From Hyphomicrobiales bacterium (GTDB taxonomy: Bacteria > Pseudomonadota > Alphaproteobacteria > Rhizobiales > Rhizobiaceae), in assembly GCA_900468805.1 (NCBI GenBank), contig UEIF01000042.1:1-64000 (forward strand): DNA of 64,000 bases, written 5' to 3'. The position numbers and the translations under genes were made by a program. A model generated the notes under the pieces. That model had not been told where the DNA came from. It saw only the letters and a list, made by a program, of their open reading frames with translations, and searched no databases. Shown piece after piece: positions 7,533 through 17,986 of the stretch; the stretch's first letter is position 1, and each line of letters starts with the position of its first letter.

Positions 7533-10500
7533 TTATCCGACCGGATATCCCTCGTGGGGACTGGCGACTTCGATGCCGTCGATTGACAGAGTGTAACCGT
7601 CAGCATTGGACGCTTTTGAGACCGAAATGCGGTATTTGCGTCCACCGCGTTCGATCTCTGCCGCAAACCCGTCCCAATTGGAAGGAAGCGACGGGCGAAC
7701 GTATAGTTTTCCACCCTTTAGCCGGATACCGAGAATCCCTTCCACCGCCGCGCGGTAGAGCCAGCCGGCGGAGCCCGTGTACCAGGTCCAGCCGCCGCGC
7801 CCGACATAGGGCTCGTGTCCGTAGACATCGGCCGCCACGACATAGGGCTCGACTCGGTACCGTTCGGCTGCCGCCTTGTCCAGCGAATGGGTGATCGGAT
7901 TGAGGATCTGGAAACAACGCATGGCATCATCACCGCGTTTCAATTCGGCTAGCGCCATGACCAGCCAGGCCGAGGCATGTGTGTATTGGCCGCCATTCTC
8001 GCGAACGCCGGGCGGGTAGGCCTTGATATAGCCGGGATCCCTGGGCGACTTCTCGAAAGGCGGCGTGAAGAGCCGGATGATCCGCGCGTCTTCATCCACC
8101 AACTGATCGAGCGCCGCATCCATCGCCTTGGTAACTCGCTCTGGATCGCCTTCGCCTGACAGGACGCTCCAGGACTGAGCGATAGAATCGATCTGGCATT
8201 CCAGACTTTCCTTCGAGCCGAGCAGCGTGCCGTCGTCGAATGTGCCGCGGCGATAATAGCCACCATCCCAGGCCGCGCTCCCAAGCGCTTTCTTGAGCTC
8301 GACGAGATGCATCTTCCAGCGCTCGGCGCGGTCCTTGTCGCCCCGCTCCTCAGCATAAGGAATGAAGGAGCGCAGCGCGCCGGCAAGGAACCAGCCGAGC
8401 CAGACACTCGTGCCCTTGCCGTCGATGCCGACGCGATTCATCCCGTCATTCCAGTCACCGCCGAGAAAGAGTGGCAGGCCGTTCGTTCCCTTGCGGCCAA
8501 TGGCAAGATCGAGCGCCAGCGCGGCATGCTCGTAGACGCTCGCCGTATCCTCGGAAATCTCGGGCTTATAGAAGGAATCATGCTGGCTTTCCAAAAGAGC
8601 CGGGCCTTCGAGGAAGGCCAGCTGCTCGTCGAGCACGCTCTTGTCGCCGCTGACGTTGCAATAATGATCGATCGCATAGGCGAGCCACACGACATCGTCG
8701 GAAATCATGGTGCGCACGCCGGCGCCCGTTCCCGGCAGCCACCAGTGCTGCACGTCGCCCTCCCGGAACTGGCGCGAGGCGGCATTGATGATCTGGCCTC
8801 GCGCGATGTCTGGCTGCTGCAGCACGAAGGCGAGCGTATCCTGCAACTGATCCCGGAAGCCGAAGGCGCCGCTCGCCTGATAAAAGGCGGTGCGGGCCAT
8901 GATGCGGCAGCCGAGGCTCTGGTAGGGCAGCCAGGTGTTGACGAGATTGTTCATGCCGTGATCCGGCGTCGAGATCTGCAGCTTGCCGATGAATTCCTGC
9001 CAGAAGCCCCGGTTCGCCTGCACTGCATCATCGAACGAGCCCTTTCGAATATCGGCAAGCAGGGCGCGCGCCTCCTCTTCTGTGGGCGCGTCACCCAGGA
9101 GGAAAGTGACCTCATGCTCTTCGTCGGCACCGAGCTCGATATCGATCGCAAGGATAGCTGCCGGATCGCCGTCGAGGTCCGCGGAGCCCGAAAGAGCAGC
9201 TGCTGCAGTCACTGCGACAGGCGCCTCAATCGTTCCGGTCTTGCCGATGAACTCGCGACGGCTTGCCGAGAAGCTCGAAATAGGCTCGCTTGCGGCAAAG
9301 AAGGCAGTACGGCCCGAATAGTCGATACTGTAGGGATTTGTCGCAAACAACGCCCCTGTCTCCTCGTCACGTTTCGACAGGATGAAGGGAGCGGTCTTCT
9401 GTGGATTATTCCCAAGGACCCATTCGACATAGGCGTAGAGCCGGAGCTTGCGGCTTGCCGAACCGGCATTGCTCAGGCGCAGCCGCTGCAGCTTTACCGG
9501 CTTCTCGCGATGCACCGTCTGCGTCACTTCCAGCACGATCCCGTCCTGCGTGCTGGAGAAGGTAGAGTAGCCGAGACCGTGGCGTGCTTCGAAACGAATG
9601 TCGGTGCGGCGGGAAAGCGCTGCAAATGGCGTCATGATCGCACCGCTTTCGCGATCCGCTATATACAGGGCTTCGCCGGAACGGTTGATGACTGCATCGT
9701 TCGACCAGGGGGTAAGCTGGTAATCGCGCGAATTGACGCTCCAGGTGAAACCGGCACCTTCCGCCGACACATGGAAGCCGAACCGGTCGTTTGAGATGAC
9801 ATTGATCCATGGCTGCGGCGTCGCGTGTCCGCCCGGCAGGCGCACGACATATTCGCGGCCGTCGCGGGCAAAGCCACCGATGCCATTCCAGAAGTCGAGA
9901 TCGCCTTCCTCCTCGATGGCAACGGTCTGGATAGCCGGCGCCGACAGAGGCTGTAAGCGCTTGACTGGCGTCATCGCGCGCTCGGCCCTGTCGGCGTCCT
10001 CCGGTTCTTCCTTGACGGGCGTAGACAGCATGAGGGCGCGATTGATCTGATCGATTACCTTGCCATTCTTGGCATGCAGCGTCACGCGCGAAGCAGCGAT
10101 CAGCGCCTGATAGGTGCTGTCTTCCATCAAGTCCTTGCGGACCGCGAAGATATGCTGGCGCAGCCCGTCAGCCTGGCCCATGCGGCGCACGCCCTCGCAC
10201 ATGGCGTCGAGCGCGTGCTGCATATCCTGTGCATAGGAAGAGGCCCGTTCGTTCATGATAACGAGATCTGCAGTCACGCCGCGTGAACGCAGATATTCCT
10301 GTGCCAGCAGTGCTTCACGGGCGATTCCGAGATCCATGTCGTCATCGATGCGCAGCGTGAAGATCGGGAAATCGCCCGAAATCGCCAGTGGCCAGAGCGC
10401 CGACTGCGACTGCAGGCCAGTCCGGACGACACCATCGTCGCCACGAAGCTGCATGTCGGGATAGACAAGGTAGCGGCCGAGATGCTGGAAGGCGGCCGCC

Positions 10501-13500
10501 TGTCGTGAGCTGACACCGACATGGCGCATCTGCACCTGGGTGCGCGTCCAGGCCTGCACGAGTTCATGGCTGAAAGCGTCCGGATGGCGATAACGGTCGA
10601 CGGCCTTGTCCACCTCGGCACGATCAGGTGCTGCGATCGTCCAGAAGATCACGCTGACCCTCTTGCCGGCCGGCACTCGCACCCTGCGGCGAAGCGACAG
10701 GACGGGATCCAGCGTAAAGCCGTCGGTGCCTGAAAGAGTCATGCCTGGATCGAAGGCGGCGGCGTTCGCAAGGCTGCGGCCACGGCCGAGAAACTTGCGC
10801 CGCTCGGTTTCGAATTCCGTGTGGCGCGTATCGCCGGCATTGTCGACGATCAAATGCGCGATGTTCATGTTCGCCTCGTTCGGATCGCGCTTGTTACGCT
10901 CGGCGCGGACGACGTCGCCACGCTTGTCGATCTCCGTCCTGACGAACATGCGGGCGAAAGCCGGATGCGCATTGTCCGTATCGTCGGATGTTATGACCGG
11001 CTCGAGGTAGGAGGTCACTTCAATGAAACGGTCTTCCGCGCCCATATTGAACAGTGTCAGGCGGCGGGCTTCGGCATCATGCTCGGTGGCGACGATGCAT
11101 TCGACCTCGCTCATGAGATCGCCGAGTACCTTGCTGAAGACGGCCTTCTCGTCAGCGAATTCCACCCAGATCTTTTCGCCGTCGACGCTCTTCGGTTCCG
11201 CGGTTGCCGACCACCACTCGTTGGTCACCGTATCGCGCAGGAAAATGAAATTGCCCCAGCGGTCTTCGGTAGGATCGGGCTTCCAGCGGGAAACGGAAAG
11301 ACCGTTCCAGCGGGCATAACCCGCCCCCGTCGCCGTCAGCATCAGGGAATAGTGGCCGTTCGACAGGAAGACGAGCTCACGGTCACGCGATGCAGGATCG
11401 GCGATCTTGCGGATGACAGGCCGCATCAATTCGTCCTGGATGCTGGCGGGCGTATCGGATTCATCCTTGCCGCTCATGACTGGGATGTCGCGCGGCGCTT
11501 TTTCCTGTAGCAGCAGTTCGGCCGCTTCGATGACCGGATCGGCGTGGAAGAGTTCGCGCAACATGCCGTCGAAGGCGACGTTGGCGACAGCCGCAATCGA
11601 CATGCCATGGTGGTGGGCATAGTAGTTGTAGACCACTGCACACTTCTTGCCGTCAGGTACGCGTGTCGGCGTGAAGTCGACGGCGTCATGAAAGCCGAAC
11701 TTGCCGAGAGCACCGAGCTTGCGAAGCCTCTGGAGGTTTTCAAGCGAAGCCTCCGGACGATACTGGCTGGCGAGCAGCGAGGCATAGGGCGCGATGACGG
11801 CATTGTGGCCGAGACCGCGCTTAAGGCCGAGCGTCGGTACACCGAAATTCGTGTACTGATAGTTGAGGTTATGGTCGCGGGCATTGAAAGCCGCTTCCGA
11901 GATGCCCCACGGCGTACCAAGCTTGCGGGCATGATTCATCTGTTCGATGATGACGAGATTATTGGTCTGGTTGAGAATGCCTCCGCCGCGCTCCTGCATG
12001 ACGAGCGGCGGCATCAGATATTCGAACATCGAGCCGGACCAGGAGACCAGTGCCCCGCGCGAGCCGACCGGCACGACCTGGCGACCAAGCTTGTACCAAT
12101 GCTCGGTCGGCAGGTCGCCCTTGGCGATACCGAAGAGCGAGGTAAGCCGGCATTCTGAAGCCAGAAGATCGTAGCAGGCCGCGTCGAGCTCGCCGCTTTC
12201 CACACGGTAGCCGATCGACAGCAGGCGGCGCTCCGGGCGGTACAGGAAGGCGAAATCCATTGAAAACGCCAGATCGCGGGCCTTGTCGCGAAGCGCGGCC
12301 AGGCGGGGGCGCAGCGCATCGATATTGGAAAGGTCGAAGGTACTATCGGAGATGTGTGCCTCGCAGACCTTGACCAGCGAGGCCGCCCACAACGTGACCT
12401 CTTCCGTCTGCTTCGACTTCACCTCGTGATGCAGGTTGCCTGCAAGGTTCTGGATGTCGCGCGCCAGAACCGCAAGGTTGATGACACGGATCGAGGCAAA
12501 CTCGTGCTCGCGCTTGACGGCGGCAAGTGCATTCTGGAAGCCGGCGATACGCTCTTCGAGACGGCGGCGCAACGGCCGCACGGTCTTGCGGTCGTCAGGC
12601 AGGTCGGCCAGAACTTCATCGAGAATACCGGCCGTGTCGCCAACGCCGTCGAGATTGCCCTGGACATGTGCCGAGGGCGCTTCCGCCCAGTCGCGGCAGG
12701 CTGAGGAAATGGCAATCAGGTGGCCGGCGAGATTGCCGCTGTCGACCGCTGAAACGTAGCGGGGCCCCAGCGTCTGCAGCGTATCGGTGTGATACCAGTT
12801 GAAGAGGTGGCCGCGGAACTTTTCCATACGGTCGACCGTGGCAATGGTCTGCTCCAGGCGCTCGATCGTCTCCTCGAAGGAGAACCAGCCGAAATGACGC
12901 CCGGAAATGACGGACAGGAGATAGACGCCAATATTTGTGGGCGAAGTACGCGCCGCTACGATGACATGGGGCGTTTCCTGCACGTTATCAGGCGGCAGGT
13001 AGTTCTGCTCCGCCGTCGTGAAGATTTCGAAATAGCGCCAGGTGCGGCGCGCGATCTTTCGCAACTCCCTGGAGACGTCATCCGGCACGTCAAGACGATC
13101 TTCCGTTTCGGCCGACTGGCTTACATACCAGGCGACGGCGGGCGAAAGGATCCAGAGCAACGCGAAAGGAATGCCGACGAGGAAGGCGTCGTTACCTGAC
13201 AGCGCCGCGAAACCTATCGCCAGGACCGCAAGGACCGGCGCATGCCACATCGCTCCATAATAGGAGAAAATGGTGCCCTGCTTGCCCGCCTGGACGCTGG
13301 CCGCGGTACGCCACTGGAGCATCAGCTTGTGGCTGACGAACAGGCGATACAGCGAACGGCTGATCGCATCCGTCATCATACAGACAGTGTCGGCGATGAA
13401 GATGATACGCAACGCCACCTGCGCATTGGCGGCCGTGATATCCAACCAGACGTTATGGAGATGAGCGCTGGCAACAATATCGCTGCTACGCGGAATGATG

Positions 13501-16052
13501 CCATTGATGAGCGACAGGGTGGGCGCCACGAACAGGCAGAAGATCAGCAGAATCTGCCAGATCAGCGCGCCGAACGGCTCCATCAGATACCAGCCGAGCA
13601 CGGAAGCGAAGAACCAGGCGATCGGTGTCAGCGACCGGCGCAAATTGTCGAACATCTTCCAGCGGCCGAGCGCGGTGACGCCGTATTTCGGATTGAGCAT
13701 ATAGGGCAGGAGCTGCCAGTCGCCGCGGGCCCAGCGATGCTGCCGCGAGGTCTCGACCTCATAGCGGACCGGGAAGTCTTCGACGAGTTCGAGATCGGTG
13801 ACGAGCGCGCAGCGCGCCATCGAGCCTTCGAGAAGGTCGTGGCTGAGCACCGAATTCTCCTCAATGCGGCCTTTCAGCGAAGCCTCGAAGGCATCGACGT
13901 GATAGAGGCCCTTGCCAGTGAACGTGCCCTCGCCGGCAAGATCCTGATAGACATCCGAAACCGTGAAGACATAGGGGTCGAGACCGCGGTTGATCGAAAA
14001 GACGCGCTGGAAGACCGACGCATCCTTGCCCGTCGTCAGCGACGGCGTCACCCGCGGCTGCAGAATGCCATAACCGCTTTCGACTCGACCAGTTTCCGGG
14101 TTGATGACCGGGCGGTTGATCGGGTGATAGAGCTTGCCGACGAGCTTGGTGACGGTATCGCGCATCAGGCGGGTATCGGCATCGAGCGTCATGACGTACT
14201 TGATATCGGCAGGCACGGTGTTGGCGCCTGGCAGGTAGGTCGTGTCGCGGTCGCCGCGCAGCAGCAGGTTCAGCTCGTGGAGTTTGCCGCGCTTGCGCTC
14301 CCAGCCCATCCATACGCCTTCGGATGGATTGTAGAGGCGGCGGCGATGCAGAAGATGGAAGCGCGCCCTGCCGTCATAGGCATAACGGGCTGAGAGATTG
14401 GCAACCTCACGGCGGGCATATTCCAGCACTTCCAGATCAGCGGAGCTTTCCTCCACATCGCTGTCGGGCCAGTCGCTGAGCAACGCAAAATGGATTTCGC
14501 CGCGCGGATTGGCGAGATAATGGACCTCGAGATTGCGCACCATCTCGTCCACGCTGTCGCGATTGGAAATCAGACACGGCACGACGACGAGCGTGCGCGC
14601 ATCCTCCGGGACACCCCGCTTGAACTCATAGCCGACGAGCCGCGCCGGCGTGACGAAGAAGGAGAGCACGGTATTGAAGAGGCCGCTCGCACCTTCCGAG
14701 GCCGGCAAAGAGAACAGGATGAGCAGCAGGGCGATTTCAATCGGTGCCATTCCGGCATTGGCCATGAACCCGCCGACAACAGCCATGGCGATGATGGTGA
14801 TCAGCGCGACCGGAACGGCGACCGCCATCCAATTGAACTTGCGTACGGCGCGGACGACATGCTGCGGCAATGTTGGGCGGTAATTCGCGCGCGCTTCGAG
14901 TTTCAGACGTTGAGCACCCGTAATGAAGCCACCGATATCAGGCTCATGCGGTTGCGCCTCGCCGGAATGCCTGACCTCAGCCACCATGTCGACGGCGAGC
15001 TGGGCGATTTGCACCTCGCTCAACGGCGAGCGCCTGGCGAGCTTTTCAATCTGTCTGCGATAGCTGTTGCGCGAACCGGAGTCGAGGTCGCCGTAGTCGG
15101 ACTGATCCCAGAGCAGCCTGTCGACATGGCTGACCTGCTCGACCCAGACCGACCATTCCGCATCGTTGATCTCGCGCAGGCTGCGGATGATGTTGCCCAT
15201 CGTGACATTGCCGGCGGAGAGGCGGCTATGCTCCGCCATCGTCACTTCTTCGCTATCACGCCCGAGCTTTTCTAAGCGCTCGTCGAGCCAGGAGATCGCC
15301 AAGCTCGATGTCTGCGAGCCGTCACGCATGCGATAGAGGAATTGGGTCGAGAAGGTGTTGTCCTCGGCAAGCTCCTCCAGCGTCTTCAGGTAGGCCGCAG
15401 CCTTTGCCGTGTCGGCAAGGCGCACCAGTTCATCGGCCGCCTCATTGGCACGGCGACGCATATGGCGGCTACGCTCGACGCGGCTCGAAATACGGCGAAG
15501 GTTTTCAACCAGCACGTAGCGCACCAGAGACGGCAGCGCCCAGAGCTCACCGATCTTGAGAGTTTCGTGCTGTTGGAAACCCTCGACCAACGTTGTCAGG
15601 CTTTCCTGCGACATGGTGCCGTGGGTATGGGCAACATAGAGCCAGGCAAGCACGAGCGTGCGCGGGACCTCGACACCGCCAACCTTCATCAGCGGGAGCT
15701 CGAGGTAGAATCGGCGCGGGAAGTCGCGGCGGACTTCCTGAATTGCTTCCTCGACGATGTAATGGTTGTCGAGCAGCCATTCGGCGGCTGGCGTGATCGT
15801 CTCTCCGGCCTCGACGTCGGTCGCGGTCGTGCGATAGACGCGCAGGATTTCCTTCTCATTCTCCTTGTGGCGCGCAAAGAAATCGAACGGTGCGAAGCCT
15901 GGCAGTTCACTCACGGTGCGACAGGCGACGCTTTCACCCATGACCCTGATGTCCTCGTTGGACAGGTAGGTCGAACGGATCGAGTCACTATGGTCGATCT
16001 GCTTCTTCTCGGGCGCGCGCGACAGGCTCGGAGACGGACTGGAAATGGCCAT
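7533..16052 (-). CDS. ndvB: Cyclic beta-1,2-glucan synthase NdvB
   Basis: A 2839-residue inner-membrane enzyme that starts, elongates, length-controls and cyclises beta-1,2-glucan from UDP-glucose; about 2830 residues is usual for NdvB/ChvB/Cgs. In order it has an N-terminal region, membrane helices near 425-470, a processive glucosyltransferase domain (GT84) with a DADTRL acidic motif near 622 and QHRWARGDW (QxxRW type) near 769, more helices near 800-960, then large carbohydrate-active regions ending in a GH94 phosphorylase-like domain with GGDWNDGMN near 2529, the part that sets ring size. ATG at 16052 is chosen by length; its ribosome binding site is weak. Several long antisense frames across this gene are composition artefacts. 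Confidence 0.97.
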   Translation of the reverse strand: MAISSPSPSLSRAPEKKQIDHSDSIRSTYLSNEDIRVMGESVACRTVSELPGFAPFDFFARHKENEKEILRVYRTTATDVEAGETITPAAEWLLDNHYIVEEAIQEVRRDFPRRFYLELPLMKVGGVEVPRTLVLAWLYVAHTHGTMSQESLTTLVEGFQQHETLKIGELWALPSLVRYVLVENLRRISSRVERSRHMRRRANEAADELVRLADTAKAAAYLKTLEELAEDNTFSTQFLYRMRDGSQTSSLAISWLDERLEKLGRDSEEVTMAEHSRLSAGNVTMGNIIRSLREINDAEWSVWVEQVSHVDRLLWDQSDYGDLDSGSRNSYRRQIEKLARRSPLSEVQIAQLAVDMVAEVRHSGEAQPHEPDIGGFITGAQRLKLEARANYRPTLPQHVVRAVRKFNWMAVAVPVALITIIAMAVVGGFMANAGMAPIEIALLLILFSLPASEGASGLFNTVLSFFVTPARLVGYEFKRGVPEDARTLVVVPCLISNRDSVDEMVRNLEVHYLANPRGEIHFALLSDWPDSDVEESSADLEVLEYARREVANLSARYAYDGRARFHLLHRRRLYNPSEGVWMGWERKRGKLHELNLLLRGDRDTTYLPGANTVPADIKYVMTLDADTRLMRDTVTKLVGKLYHPINRPVINPETGRVESGYGILQPRVTPSLTTGKDASVFQRVFSINRGLDPYVFTVSDVYQDLAGEGTFTGKGLYHVDAFEASLKGRIEENSVLSHDLLEGSMARCALVTDLELVEDFPVRYEVETSRQHRWARGDWQLLPYMLNPKYGVTALGRWKMFDNLRRSLTPIAWFFASVLGWYLMEPFGALIWQILLIFCLFVAPTLSLINGIIPRSSDIVASAHLHNVWLDITAANAQVALRIIFIADTVCMMTDAISRSLYRLFVSHKLMLQWRTAASVQAGKQGTIFSYYGAMWHAPVLAVLAIGFAALSGNDAFLVGIPFALLWILSPAVAWYVSQSAETEDRLDVPDDVSRELRKIARRTWRYFEIFTTAEQNYLPPDNVQETPHVIVAARTSPTNIGVYLLSVISGRHFGWFSFEETIERLEQTIATVDRMEKFRGHLFNWYHTDTLQTLGPRYVSAVDSGNLAGHLIAISSACRDWAEAPSAHVQGNLDGVGDTAGILDEVLADLPDDRKTVRPLRRRLEERIAGFQNALAAVKREHEFASIRVINLAVLARDIQNLAGNLHHEVKSKQTEEVTLWAASLVKVCEAHISDSTFDLSNIDALRPRLAALRDKARDLAFSMDFAFLYRPERRLLSIGYRVESGELDAACYDLLASECRLTSLFGIAKGDLPTEHWYKLGRQVVPVGSRGALVSWSGSMFEYLMPPLVMQERGGGILNQTNNLVIIEQMNHARKLGTPWGISEAAFNARDHNLNYQYTNFGVPTLGLKRGLGHNAVIAPYASLLASQYRPEASLENLQRLRKLGALGKFGFHDAVDFTPTRVPDGKKCAVVYNYYAHHHGMSIAAVANVAFDGMLRELFHADPVIEAAELLLQEKAPRDIPVMSGKDESDTPASIQDELMRPVIRKIADPASRDRELVFLSNGHYSLMLTATGAGYARWNGLSVSRWKPDPTEDRWGNFIFLRDTVTNEWWSATAEPKSVDGEKIWVEFADEKAVFSKVLGDLMSEVECIVATEHDAEARRLTLFNMGAEDRFIEVTSYLEPVITSDDTDNAHPAFARMFVRTEIDKRGDVVRAERNKRDPNEANMNIAHLIVDNAGDTRHTEFETERRKFLGRGRSLANAAAFDPGMTLSGTDGFTLDPVLSLRRRVRVPAGKRVSVIFWTIAAPDRAEVDKAVDRYRHPDAFSHELVQAWTRTQVQMRHVGVSSRQAAAFQHLGRYLVYPDMQLRGDDGVVRTGLQSQSALWPLAISGDFPIFTLRIDDDMDLGIAREALLAQEYLRSRGVTADLVIMNERASSYAQDMQHALDAMCEGVRRMGQADGLRQHIFAVRKDLMEDSTYQALIAASRVTLHAKNGKVIDQINRALMLSTPVKEEPEDADRAERAMTPVKRLQPLSAPAIQTVAIEEEGDLDFWNGIGGFARDGREYVVRLPGGHATPQPWINVISNDRFGFHVSAEGAGFTWSVNSRDYQLTPWSNDAVINRSGEALYIADRESGAIMTPFAALSRRTDIRFEARHGLGYSTFSSTQDGIVLEVTQTVHREKPVKLQRLRLSNAGSASRKLRLYAYVEWVLGNNPQKTAPFILSKRDEETGALFATNPYSIDYSGRTAFFAASEPISSFSASRREFIGKTGTIEAPVAVTAAAALSGSADLDGDPAAILAIDIELGADEEHEVTFLLGDAPTEEEARALLADIRKGSFDDAVQANRGFWQEFIGKLQISTPDHGMNNLVNTWLPYQSLGCRIMARTAFYQASGAFGFRDQLQDTLAFVLQQPDIARGQIINAASRQFREGDVQHWWLPGTGAGVRTMISDDVVWLAYAIDHYCNVSGDKSVLDEQLAFLEGPALLESQHDSFYKPEISEDTASVYEHAALALDLAIGRKGTNGLPLFLGGDWNDGMNRVGIDGKGTSVWLGWFLAGALRSFIPYAEERGDKDRAERWKMHLVELKKALGSAAWDGGYYRRGTFDDGTLLGSKESLECQIDSIAQSWSVLSGEGDPERVTKAMDAALDQLVDEDARIIRLFTPPFEKSPRDPGYIKAYPPGVRENGGQYTHASAWLVMALAELKRGDDAMRCFQILNPITHSLDKAAAERYRVEPYVVAADVYGHEPYVGRGGWTWYTGSAGWLYRAAVEGILGIRLKGGKLYVRPSLPSNWDGFAAEIERGGRKYRISVSKASNADGYTLSIDGIEVASPHEGYPVG

Positions 16053-16591
16053 GGGTTCGGTTCTGGATCCAAAAAAACACTATGATTTTAACTAGGTTCT
16101 GCACTGCTTGTGATGACTCTCGCATGAACAGACCAGTCATCCTCGAAGCCCGGGAAAAGCGAGATAAACGGACGGTCGGCGCGCTTTGTAGCAACGGACA
16201 GACCCGTTTCGGACGTGAATTTTCGAATGGTCTTGGTTGCCCGAGCCCCTGCGAAGCCATTCAGAAAAGTTGGACACATCAGCGATAATTCAAGTGAAAG
16301 GATCCGTTTCCGCGCTCTAGATCGGCCGCATGAAAAGGCCCATGGACGATATCCATGCGCCTGAACGGCGTTCCCGGCGTCACCAACGCCTCACGCCTAG
16401 ATTTCGTGATGGGTAAGATTGCATGGAACAGATAGAGAAGGATGAGGACCGGGATCGGATACCGGTCGGCCAAAGTAGGGTACCCCCGCAAGGCCACTCT
16501 CCTTATGTGAACACCAAAGTGTCAGGAGAATGCCGGCACACTCCAATTGTTCCGTATGGAGAAATAATCGATCAAATGAAGGTCATTGGTC
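16053..16591. other. Intergenic region upstream of ndvB
   Basis: About 540 bp that should contain the ndvB promoter on the minus strand. Short frames exist on both strands (for example 16082-16288 plus, 16279-16497 minus, 16423-16644 plus), but none has a good ribosome binding site together with protein-like composition. An AT-rich patch at 16070-16095 lies just upstream of ndvB. Confidence 0.4.
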
Positions 16592-16756
16592 TCAGCCGAC
16601 GACGCCACACACCATTGCGACGACGAAAAGAAATGCCGCCGTGAAAATCGTTGCATGGACCGCGGTCTGGATTTTGTGCCGCGTGGTGACCGGCTTCTTG
16701 GCCGGCACGGATCCGTACTGGTGCACATGAGTATGCGAAATACCCAGATTTGCCAT
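16592..16756 (-). CDS. Small single-span membrane protein, 54 aa
   Basis: Unrecognised. The minus strand from 16756 encodes 54 residues with a histidine-rich, positively charged N-terminal half (ISHTHVHQYG, then KKPVTTRHK) and one C-terminal hydrophobic helix of about 20 residues (TIFTAAFLFVVAMVCGVVG), so probably an inner-membrane protein with its N-terminus in the cytoplasm. Support for a real gene is GGAGG 6-7 nt before the ATG, a sharp hydrophobic/charged partition and the lack of a convincing competing frame. It lies alone between a 62-codon gene and ndvB, all on the minus strand. Confidence 0.6.
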   Translation of the reverse strand: MANLGISHTHVHQYGSVPAKKPVTTRHKIQTAVHATIFTAAFLFVVAMVCGVVG

Positions 16757-16885
16757 GTGTCGCCTCCGTCTGTTTGTTTGCGGCCGGACTGCCAGCTCGC
16801 ATTCTTATTCTTATTCTCTATAAGGTAGGTAGAGATAAATTTCCGTCCAGAGCAGACGGAAGAGAAAATCCACCCAGGCTTTCGC

Positions 16886-17074
16886 TCAGCAGAGCGTACG
16901 CCATGCCCAGATCCAGGAACGCTCGGCGGCGTTTTCGCCCTGGGGTGCATTAGGGGATGTTTCGATCAATCGGCGATCTTTTTCCGCCGGAATGGTGACG
17001 GAGGCAGTTTCCCTCCGCTCGGCCTTAACAGGCGGATCGAGGTAACCCATGGTCATCCCACCGAGAAAGAACAT
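16886..17074 (-). CDS. Small hypothetical protein, 62 aa
   Basis: Unrecognised. The 62-residue product starts MFFLGGMTMGYLDPPVKAER and ends with an SWIWAWRTLC tail. It is hydrophilic in the middle, with no clear membrane helix or signal peptide. The reading is supported by GGAGG 8-9 nt before the ATG at 17074 and by rhizobial codon choice. The next gene on the strand is the 54-residue membrane protein, 129 bp away. Function cannot be inferred. Confidence 0.5.
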   Translation of the reverse strand: MFFLGGMTMGYLDPPVKAERRETASVTIPAEKDRRLIETSPNAPQGENAAERSWIWAWRTLC

Positions 17075-17236
17075 GCCTCAACCTCCATCGATCACGAAAG
17101 CTAACGGTCGTTAACGGGATCATGACAGAACCAAGGCAGCTGTCAATAGTCTAGTCGAATGGTCGTCTTTTAGGGAATCATTATCCTTAACGCCGTCGCT
17201 GCGCGAGATTTTTCAAAGGCTTGAAAACACTGGCTT

Positions 17237-17986
17237 TCAAGCTTTCACGAAACCTTTGCTGGCCACCATCAAATTTCGCGTGTAGTCCTCGTGAACGCTC
17301 CCGGCGGCAAGTTCGGCCGAGGTCAACCGTTCAACGACGGCACCGCCGCGCATCACCGCAAGCCTCTCGCACATGTGGGTGATGACCCCGAGATCGTGGC
17401 TGACCATAACGAAGGTGAGTTTCCGGTCCCGCCGAATCTGCTCCAGAAGATTGAGAACCTCTGCCTGGACGGAGGCATCGAGCGCCGACGTCGGCTCATC
17501 GAGCAGCAGGATCGACGGTTCGACGATGAGAGCGCGGGCAATCGCCACACGCTGCCGTTGGCCACCGGAAAGCTGGTGCGGATAGCGGAAGCGGAAGCCG
17601 TTGCCGAGGCCGACTTCATCGAGCGCGCGGGCTATACGCTTCTCGCTGTCGCGGATAGCGTGGATGGCAAGCGGCTCCAGAAGCAGCCGATCAATGGTCT
17701 GACGCGGATGCAAAGAGCCATAAGGGTCCTGGAAAACCATCTGCACGCTTCGGTAGAAGCTTTTGCTGCGCTTGGAACCTTTAAGCACCTCACCATCGAT
17801 GTGGATCGCCCCCTCGCTAACAGGTGCAAGCCCGGCAACGGCCCGCAGCAGCGTCGACTTGCCTGAGCCGGACTCGCCGACGAGACCGAAGGACTCACCG
17901 CCTTCAATCGAAACGCTCACATCCTTCAAGGCATGGAAATGGTCGTAGACGACGCCGAGATGGTCGACGGATAGAGCTGTGCTCAT
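17237..17986 (-). CDS. Peptide ABC transporter ATPase (DppF/OppF-type)
   Basis: A 249-residue ATPase of the oligopeptide/dipeptide importer family. Marks are Walker A GESGSGKST, signature LSGGQRQRVAIARAL, Walker B ILLLDEPTSALD and the switch histidine in VSHDLGV. It is shorter than classic DppF and lacks the long C-terminal extension that often carries an Fe-S motif. The ATG at 17986 overlaps the stop of the upstream ATPase gene as ATGA, so it is preferred to the open frame that continues to 18055. Last gene of the six-gene peptide operon; with the DppD-type partner it forms the ATPase heterodimer on the cytoplasmic face. Confidence 0.92.
   Translation of the reverse strand: MSTALSVDHLGVVYDHFHALKDVSVSIEGGESFGLVGESGSGKSTLLRAVAGLAPVSEGAIHIDGEVLKGSKRSKSFYRSVQMVFQDPYGSLHPRQTIDRLLLEPLAIHAIRDSEKRIARALDEVGLGNGFRFRYPHQLSGGQRQRVAIARALIVEPSILLLDEPTSALDASVQAEVLNLLEQIRRDRKLTFVMVSHDLGVITHMCERLAVMRGGAVVERLTSAELAAGSVHEDYTRNLMVASKGFVKA

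Noticed and set aside
8307..9794. 495-codon plus-strand frame
   Set aside because: Antisense to ndvB; no family features and no ribosome binding site.
13242..14393. 383-codon plus-strand frame
   Set aside because: Antisense to the glucosyltransferase part of ndvB; rich in Arg/Asp/Glu/His as expected for a shadow.
16522..16950. 142-codon minus-strand frame
   Set aside because: Overlaps the small membrane protein gene in another frame; Ser/Arg-rich with no ribosome binding site, while the 54-codon frame has GGAGG.
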